From contig JALBUN010000010.1 of assembly GCA_025174535.1 (NCBI GenBank), forward strand, positions 1,674,001 to 1,738,000: a stretch of 64,000 nucleotides of DNA. Reading direction: 5' to 3'. Made by a program: the position numbers and the translations under genes. Source of the stretch: Cantharellus purpuraceus (Eukaryota; Basidiomycota; Agaricomycetes; Cantharellales; Hydnaceae). The notes below the pieces were generated by a model. The model worked only from the letters and a program-made list of their open reading frames with translations. It ran no database searches and was not told the DNA's origin. How positions within the stretch are numbered: position 1 is the first letter of the stretch; each line of letters opens with the position of its first letter. Shown piece after piece: positions 57,116-64,000 of this stretch.

Positions 57116-57780
57116 GTAGCATGGCTATTCCTTAAAGAAGTTGTATGCCTTCATGGTGTACCAGACTTGATTGTGTCTGATCAAGACTCAAAATTCACAT
57201 CTATCTTTTGGCATGAACTACAGTGGATAATGGGAGTGAAACTCCTCATGTCCACAGTCTTCCATCCACAAATGGATGGAGCAACAGAACAAGTGAATCA
57301 TTCCATTGGCCAAATACTTCGTACAGTTGTATGAGGTGATCAGAAAGATTGGGCACATAAGTGTCCAATGGTGGAGTTCATGCTAAACTACAACATAAGC
57401 TCAACAACAGGGTTTACTCTGTTTGAGCTTAACCATGGATATATGTCTAGAATAGGCATGCCCATTAACAATGACACCAAGTTCAAGGGTGTCAAATGAT
57501 TTGCACAGCAGGCTCAAATGAACCTGCTAGCAGCACATGATGCAATCATAGAAAGTCACAGCATTCAGATGTTTCATGCCAATAAGAAACACCACAAAGG
57601 TTCAACCTTCCAGAGAGGTGACAAAGTCCACCTCTCAACGAAGAACTTGACTCTACCTAAGGGTAGAACCAGCAAACTAGTGCCCAAGTATATTGGGCCC
57701 TATAAAGTAATCAAAGCCCATAATAAAGCTTCAACAGTGACACTAGAACTACCACCAGAACTGACTAGTAGGTGCATTAC
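57116..57780 (+). pseudogene. Family A (Gypsy) pol: integrase C-terminal part
   Basis: WLFLKEVVCLHGVPDLIVSD, QDSKFTSIFWHELQWIMGVK, STVFHPQMDGATEQVNHSIG (DDE Asp and Glu), AHKCPMVEFMLNYNISSTTG and the GPY/F module (KLVPKYIGPYKVIKAHNKA). TGA stops at about 57332 and 57497. It ends at LTR A7 without chromodomain. Inverted repeats continue, for example CCATCCA/TGGATGG (near 57261-57278) and GAGAGGTG/CACCTCTC (near 57613-57636). Confidence 0.88.
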
Positions 57781-58533
57781 TGTATGGGAACCACCTTTTC
57801 CCTATCAAATCCTATTTATGCAGCACCAATGTGCTATACTTCATGTTTCCATTCCTAAATATCAGCATATATTTGATGCTTGTACCTGGAATGGACTTAT
57901 TCAAATATTCTCTATTTTTCCATATTTTTTTCAGGAATATTCCATGCAGAACTCAGCCCAGAATCATTTATTTCTGCTGTGCTACAGTTGTGGACCCATA
58001 GGCACCCACAAACCTTCCCACAGCTGGCTCTCCACCTCTGGACCAGGCATTTGGCCTGAATTCAAGCTCAGATGTCTCTGATCAATAAATATTCTCTAAC
58101 TTGACAACCACAGCCTCTCAGGGCACTATTTTCCATGCAGATCATCACCTGAGATGTGGCTATCCATGGCTGTCCAAACCAGTGCAGAAAACAGGGTGGA
58201 CACCCTTCTTTTTGCCTGATCAGTGCCTAGTTCAGGGATCAGATCAGGTGATTGCCTTGGAATATTCTACCCCTTTCCATAACATTCTAGCTGTTTCCTT
58301 CTATTATTAGATAGAACTTTCCAGAACCATTATTCAGCTCCTGATCAGTGTTAATGCAGTGATCAGAACCTGTGATTGGCTTGGAATATTCTACCCCTTT
58401 CTTCCACCTTCCACAACCTTCCAGTAGTTTCCATCTATTAATAGGTAGAATATTCCAGAAGCATTAATCAGCCCCTGTAAATATAATATATAAGGAGGTC
58501 ATTCTGCCTCTGAAATAGGAACATATTCAACCT
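57781..58533 (+). mobile_element. Family A LTR fragment (A7)
   Basis: Starts TGTATGGGAACCACC directly after the integrase and follows A3 until about 58533, where a Gypsy LTR replaces the rest. It may be the 3' LTR of the integrase-bearing copy or a later insertion; no TSD is visible. Confidence 0.75.
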
Positions 58534-59003
58534 TGTTATGCACTAGGTCCAATTGGGGGTTGGAGGTTGGGTTGGAGGTTGGGTTGGAGGTTGGGTTGGA
58601 GTCGGAGTACGTCATGGGGGTCGGAACGGACTTGGCTTCAGCTTATGTGCTGCGCCCTCACTAATACCGGTGTCCAAGATTTCTGAGACGGAGTACAACT
58701 TAGAGAGTTAGGATTGGACTTAGGAACTAGGTGTGATTCAATATTCGAACTGGGGAATGAAGTCCCCAGTCGGGCAACTTAAATACATATTTTGAAATCT
58801 AATAATAATTACTCTGGTGATGGGTCTCTGAGGCTGACGGCCTTATATGAGTATGTCCGAGTCCGACAGGGATGGATGTCTGGGTTCCTATGGTGATGCT
58901 GATGCATCAATTGGAACCGGAGACGGATGGGCAGAATCAGCGGTGACAATTGGACAGGTAGATGGAGATGGTGGTTTTCAAATGGAGTATAGATTTCATA
59001 TGC
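58534..59003 (-). mobile_element. Chromovirus Gypsy LTR fragment
   Basis: TGTTATGCACTAGGTCC at 58534 is the reverse complement of the LTR end at 42677. It runs about 470 bp and stops about 60 bp short of the LTR's other end. No internal sequence is attached. It has three GGTTGGGTTGGA repeats near 58560-58600. Confidence 0.8.
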
Positions 59004-59689
59004 GCGGGCTCCCACACTACTTCACTCCTACCTGCACAGTCCCACCCCCTCAACCCCCTCATACCACTGGTTATACATCCCCAACTCAAAGCACCCTCCA
59101 TTCCAGTCATGTTGCCCATCTGCCTCCCCCTTGCCTCACCCTGGAGATTCACAGGTCTTGCAGAGCTTGCCCTAAAGAAGGGGATGTGTAATGGTTATGC
59201 TTGGATCATGTGCCCATAGCTAGTTTCTGGAAGCCATGTGCCAGGAGTTGACATGTCAGCAGTTGCTTCAAGAAGCTTCATCCTGTACCTTAAACCAGGA
59301 CCACAAGTCCTGGTTTCCTTGCTCAACCAACACCAGTAATAGACCTACTACTGTAGTTGTTCTCCCTACTAATTTCTACTCTCTTCTACTCTTATTTTTG
59401 ATTCCATGTCTGTGTCCATTATAGGCCTGGCCTTCCCCATAATGCATTTGGTGGTGTAACACATACCAGCTGCATTGCTGATCCTGCTCAATTGGTTACT
59501 TTGGTGAACCAAGGTAATGGCAGTTGATCACTGCTGACAGGCTGCCCCTTGCCTGCAAAGCCCATAGAGTTGTATTGTTTGGTGCTCTTTCACTGTTGGA
59601 ATGATCATTCAGAATGGTTTGATTGGCTTTGACTCTTAATGGCACCATGTCTTTGTTTGTAATTCTTCTAATGTGATTAGGATCCTGTA
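59004..59689. other. Edge of TE block 2, no gene seen
   Basis: CpG-poor until about 59700, no ORF with a recognisable domain, no second copy in the window. This may be an unrecognised repeat or the decayed 5' part of the P450 pseudogene that follows. Confidence 0.35.
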
Positions 59690-60291
59690 GGTTGGTTGGC
59701 CATGAGACTACTTCATCTCTTAGCTATGCCCTCTGGAAATTAGCTACTCGCCCTGAAAAGCAGATGCACTTGCAAGAGGGGGCTTTGTCATTCCCCAGCA
59801 ATCCTACATATGACGACTTTCAAATGAAACTTCCATATCTGCACACCTGCTGCAAGGAAGGTACAAATTGAACTAACCCTGTTGAATCCAGTACCTCTAA
59901 TACCGGCATTGAATTTAGGTTTGCGACTACACCTGCACATATGGATTGGGTCATGGAAAATCAAGATGTGATCCCCTTACACTTTCCCATTAGAAAAAGT
60001 GATGGCAAGCTTTGTTCTTCTATTCATGCGGAGAAGGGTCAGGTGCGGAATGATGGCACTCTCTGAGCCCCTTCCTTATGATCCGCTCCCAGCTCATATA
60101 TGTACCCTCCATATCTGTTAACTGCCTGAGCTCCATTTGGGAGGACGGCAGCAGGTTTAGGCCCAAACGCTGTTGTTGAGAAGATCGAAGGTTGGAACAA
60201 ATACATTCACATTTTTGGATGGACCTCGCAACTGCATCGGGTATCGCTTAGCTCTATTCGAGTGGAAGGCGCGCACCACACCAATCTGTGT
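59690..60291 (+). pseudogene. Cytochrome P450 pseudogene, C-terminal half
   Basis: Reads VGHETTSSLSYALWKLATRP (I-helix A/G-G-x-x-T), QMKLPYLHTCCKE with the ExxR partner GLRLH after an intron (about 59867-59920), DVIPLHFPIRKSDGKLC in another frame, WEDGSRFRPKR (PERF-like), and the heme loop FLDGPRNCIGYRLALFEWK (about 60216-60275). The frame changes at about 59940 and between the last exons, and no N-terminal half is present. It differs in sequence from the two P450s at 20365-26901, so it is another family. It lies at the TE boundary and was probably broken by insertion. Confidence 0.75.
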
Positions 60292-60917
60292 TCGACGATG
60301 CTGTTTAATTGTATCATCAAACAGATATTGATGCTTACTTATATTCGCCACTTTGTCTTCCACGACACGGGGGCAGAGATCATCTCCAGGTGGTGAAATC
60401 TGTTCTATCATCCAGGAAGGGATCACCTGACCTATGTTACTTCCAGGCGATGAATATCTTACGGCTGCGACCCATGGCGCACACTGTTGCCACTTGCACC
60501 TATGCCATGGCCCCTCAACACCATCGACCCCGACCCGCCTGGACGTACTGTACCTCTTCGCGCGACAGACGACAAAAAGTCATATCTATGCGATGGTCGA
60601 CCATTCCTGACATTACGACCTCTACATGAATACTGTTCATTTTTGTCGTAGTACCAGATCTGCACCCCCTTTTTACCGTAGTCTTTCTCGTTCATCATTG
60701 CATTATGATTCTGTATTAAGTCCAGCCACCAACATCCATTCTCTCGTCTATCATGATATCTAATGTATGACATTAGTGACATTGGCGTGAATAGGATGGC
60801 AGTTTAGCAAGTTACGAAGGGCTTCACGGTGAGTTCTGACGCGCCCATGGCAGTCTATAGTGCACAGCAACGCGCAAATAAGGTGCCATTTTTGTTGAAC
60901 CCTTCAGCTAGAAAAAG
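60292..60917. other. Intergenic, no supported gene
   Basis: Short ORFs only. This is the 5' flank of the Rad60-like gene. I see no clear TATA box. Confidence 0.4.
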
Positions 60918-62689
60918 ATGCCGCCTCGTCCCCGTCCCCGTCCCAATGCTGTGGTAGCGCTAGTAGTGGAATCTGACGCATCGACGTCTGCTGCAGCGCA
61001 AAAGGTTAACAGAGAAGAAGAGGATGATGAGGACGATTTGTTCATTCGCAGTAAAGGGCGGAGTCTTAGAGAGGTTCATAAGCGTGCGGCTAGTGCGTAT
61101 TCAGAGTATTCGTGTAAATGTGTATGTTGAAGAACTCAGACGCGTTTTGTAATGAATGACAGGTGCAGCGGCGACGGCACAAACATTGTCACCCACGGGT
61201 TCAGAGGACGAGGATGTGGATGATGAGGAGGATACCCCCAAACAAGGGTTCAGAAAGAATCGCAAGAAGAATATGTTTAACACGGGAAAGACCAAGGTAT
61301 TGCCCAAATGGGCAAAGAAGGGAGGAATCAAGTGAGTTTTTTTTTTTTTTTCTGGTGTAGTTTGAGTCCGTGCCTGATCAAAGTTGGTGGAAGGAGCTTT
61401 TTGGTTGGTTCGGACTCTGAGTCTGAGAATAAGTATGATGGTCATACGCCGTCGAAGAAACGACATGGCGAGGGATCGGGTACGGGAACGCCTTTGGGTC
61501 AACATGGTAAGCGTGCTCGAACTAGGAGCCGTTCGCGATCCTTGACGCCGCCGCCGGATTTAACGGATTTGGAGAGAATGCGTGCTCAGTTGGCCATCCA
61601 GTTTGTTCCTGTGTTATACAGATTGGAACTGGCCATAGACTGACATGTGGGCGCAGGCACGCTCTCAATAGTCAGCCGGATAACATTCCGGTGCGTTCGT
61701 CTGTGGTTGAAGTGGAGGATGTGGCAGACGAGTTTGATGTGGGTGAGACAATGCTCGACCCATCATTGCAACATATCGCCCAGGCGGTCCGCGACCGGGC
61801 TTTGAGGCACAAAGCAAATGATGGTGAGCGGTGCATGATACCTGTCTGCTCACAGACTTGCAGATCTGGTCACCATAGGTTTTGGCGGTATGCATCAATC
61901 CCAACAGGATCTGTCACGTCACCATTCGAGTGTCGGTGCTGCAGTAGTCACTATCCGCGTGAAGTGGGTTCCTCACCCAGAAGACGAAGCAATATTTGAT
62001 TGTCCGCAGCAGTCGTGGTTGTTCACAGTCAAGAGGGTACGTTTGGCTCCTATCGAGGTTCATGTGAAACCCACCATTGGTTGGTAGCACGACTCCCTCA
62101 AGGAGTTGTTTCTGCAGACCTCGAACAAGGCTAGTGTCCTAGCTGAAGACCTGGTCCTTATGCGCGATGGAAAACAGGTGTTTACCAGTGTCAGTCCAGA
62201 AGGACTTGGTTTTTGGGACCAAGGAGACCTGGGTACGCAGCCACGTTTTCTTTCTGTTCTATTTCTTACCGGTCCGTCTATTGGATTATAGAGGCATGTG
62301 ACCGCACGACATTTAATGCACTACGCCTACGTCACTTGCGCTCACCTACGCCTGCACAGCAACCTGGTAACGACTCTGAAACTGACCGCGAAGCGTCCAC
62401 AGCTCCCGACACATTGGTGGAGCCTGATGATGCAGACAAATTCAAGGTGGTTCTGCGCGCACATGGGATGAAAGAGATCACGCTCAGCGTCAGGCCCACA
62501 ACGACATGCGGCAAAATAGTACGGGCATTTTTAGCCGTGGCCGCGAAGCAAGGGGGAAAGGCACCTGCCAGCCCGCTAAAGGCAGCGCAAGTTCGGTTAA
62601 GGATTGATGGCGAGAAGCAACATCCAGATGCGCCGATATCGGACTGTGATCTGGAGGACGGGGACTTAATTGAGGTTGTTGGGTTGTAG
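60918..62689 (+). CDS. Rad60/Esc2/NIP45-like protein with two SUMO-like domains
   Basis: Predicted nuclear genome-stability factor of the RENi (Rad60-Esc2-NIP45) family, which works with the SUMO pathway and Smc5/6. Seven exons keep phase throughout: 60918-61113, 61163-61331, 61394-61600, 61657-61823, 61864-62036, 62088-62232, 62292-62689; about 484 aa. The N-terminal half is low-complexity, acidic and basic (EEEDDEDDLFIRSKG, GSEDEDVDDEEDTP, RSRSRSLTPPP), as in the family. SUMO-like domain 1 is about residues 272-352 (VGAAVVTIRVKW, WLFTVKR, SLKELFLQTSN, LVLMRDGKQVF). Domain 2 is residues 400-484 (KFKVVLRAHGMKEITLSV, VRLRIDGEKQHPD, DCDLEDGDLIEVVGL). There is no C-terminal GG, as expected for a non-conjugated SUMO-like domain. 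Intact. Host CpG content. The exon 2/3 acceptor is chosen to keep frame. Confidence 0.88.
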
Positions 62690-62978
62690 TTCCGCGCATT
62701 TGCTGCGTTATGTTCATTTCATCCGCTGTATTTCTGTAGGGATTTCATGGCTGTATTCACACCTGTGTATATACAGATGCGTTTATCATGCGGTTCATGT
62801 CTTTCGGCACGAGGCGTGCACCAACGGGGGATTCCGGCTGCAAGAAATAATTTTGAATGTGCCGAGAAGACGGCAGATTTGGACGGATTCGGAACCCGAC
62901 TGCCGGGCAGTGAGAGTTGAGCAAAGTCATGCGGAGTAGAGTACCCTTTAGACCTATATTCTGCGCCTCGCTGCTGGC

Positions 62979-62984
62979 TATAAA
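62979..62984 (+). promoter_or_regulatory. TATA box of the right-hand MFS gene
   Basis: GGCTATAAAGGC about 67-72 bp above the ATG at 63051, within the 360-bp gap after the Rad60-like gene. Confidence 0.5.
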
Positions 62985-63050
62985 GGCTTTATTATATCTG
63001 CCGCCATTTTCTCAGGAGGCTTTTTCCTGGCAACCTCCACGACGACGTGC

Positions 63051-64000
63051 ATGCAGCCTCCCCCTGCGAATCACGACGTATCGACGACTCCCACAGTCAG
63101 CTCGACTGCCCACGACCATGTCGAGGTGCGAGACAACGTAGCACATGCCGCAGATGGGCCTTTGCCGCATGTCGTATCGACACACGAAGAGCAACGGACG
63201 CTAGATATTGAGCATGTCTTTGTACACGACGATCCACGACAATGGTCGAGGAAACGAAAGGTGCGTCGTTTAATGCACGTCAATAGAGCCATTTTCCGAG
63301 TCTTTCAAGTCCTTCACTCTGGCCATTGTAGCGAGCGCCTCGTTGATAGCGACGCTGGGGGTTAGCATATATAATCGTACGTTGCTTCATTGAACTTGCT
63401 TCAGAGTGTCTCCGGCGTGGCTTTGGCATGAACGCAATGTGCTTCCCGTGAAGACAGTAAACCGATCTTGTCGACTCCACCGGCTATATGCATGTGATCT
63501 GCCTTGTGCCACTCGAGTTCTATGAACCCGTAGTACCACCGACAGTGCCACGCCCCACACTCGGACACATATTAGTGAATTCGCATATATAGACTAACAC
63601 CCCTGCTCGCTCAGCCTCCATCAACGATATCAAGAAAGAGCTCCACGCCACCGACCTAGAAATATCACAGACCTTGTCTGTCTTTATTATCGTTCAAGGA
63701 GCGACACCCTTATTCTGGAGCGCTCTCAGTGAAATTCGCGGTCGAAAGGTACGCAGCTGATCAGACCAATAAATGACATGCATGAACCCATTTGTCTAGC
63801 TTGTCTACCTTGCTTCGATCTCGGTGAGTGCTTCGCTAATGATATAAGCAGTGAACCGACGCCATCATATAGTTGTACCTCATTGGGTGTGGTGTCGCTG
63901 GATCAGCCAAAACCATGGCTCTTCTGATTGCCATGCGAATAGTTCAAGGATGCGGAGTATGTATGCTTCTGAGGCCCGCACAGGGTGCCTACCTAACTCT
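63051..64000 (+). CDS. DHA1-type MFS transporter (Qdr-like), N-terminal part, runs off the window
   Basis: Predicted plasma-membrane proton antiporter; substrate unknown. Exons: 63051-63260, 63289-63376, 63615-63748, 63800-63823, 63873-63956, then from about 63984. The first 70 residues are cytosolic (DIEHVFVHDDPRQWSRKRK, the pre-TM1 motif). TM1 is SFTLAIVASASLIATLGVSIY, followed by INDIKKELHATDLEISQTLS, TM2 (VFIIVQGATPLFWSALSEIRGRK, with the G-x3-D/E-x2-G-R-R/K loop signature), TM3 (LVYLASISLYLIGCGVAG) and AKTMALLIAMRIVQGCG. All junctions keep frame. The 238-nt second intron is longer than the others. It belongs to the same family as the pseudogene at 5241-5965. Confidence 0.85.

Noticed and set aside
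57518..58081. A 187-codon ORF running from integrase into LTR A7
   Set aside because: The second half is LTR sequence found in every family A copy; the fusion is accidental.

Overview
This window reads as nuclear DNA of a filamentous basidiomycete, most likely an agaricomycete. Host genes are broken by many short introns of about 45-65 nt with GT...AG ends. The repeats are Ty3/Gypsy chromoviruses and Ty1/Copia elements. Repeat copies have lost most CpG dinucleotides while host genes keep them. No RNA gene was seen.

Layout. The left flank (1-5965) holds an intact seven-exon 2-oxoglutarate/Fe(II) oxygenase on the minus strand (985-2434), a Copia relic (about 3840-4750), and the 3' part of a DHA1-type MFS transporter pseudogene (5241-5965) cut off by a Gypsy insertion. 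TE block 1 (5966-19745) holds three broken copies of one chromodomain Gypsy family (copies 1-3 here). It also holds the family's antisense accessory gene (coiled coil plus a Zn2Cys6-like cysteine pattern) and a long LTR of a second family, here called family A. A host island (19746-28378) carries two tandemly duplicated cytochrome P450 genes on the minus strand and one small unrecognised gene. TE block 2 (about 28380-59003) is a nested pile. Its base is a family A retroelement on the minus strand, split by a nearly full-length Copia (46000-52683), solo LTRs, MITEs and a complete but rearranged Gypsy (33789-42677). The right flank (59690-64000) has a P450 pseudogene, an intact Rad60/Esc2-like gene with two SUMO-like domains (60918-62689), and the start of a second DHA1 MFS transporter running off the window (63051-64000).

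The insertion order can be read from target-site duplications (TSDs). Copia 46000-52683 has TSD GGAGG. Solo LTR 43102-45101 has GTTAC, solo LTR 55663-57115 has GTAGC, and solo LTR 37174-37939 has AAAAA. Gypsy 33789-42677 has TATAA. The MITEs have TTT, TTA and TAT.

The most unusual signal is family A itself. Its LTR, its 5' leader and its gag and integrase coding regions are tiled with short perfect inverted repeats (arms mostly 6-12 bp, loops mostly 1-12 nt) every 25-50 nt. Neighbouring Copia and chromovirus sequence does not show this. Other points of note are the antisense gene with its own TATA box inside the chromovirus, a 144-codon ORF kept intact in two diverged copies of a solo LTR, a slippery heptamer at the Gypsy gag stop, and clusters of TGA(G/C)TCA sites in one LTR subfamily.

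The oxygenase, P450s and MFS transporters are the usual enzyme types of fungal secondary or xenobiotic metabolism. No backbone synthase is present, so calling this a biosynthetic cluster would be speculation. All calls come from reading the sequence; no database search was run.
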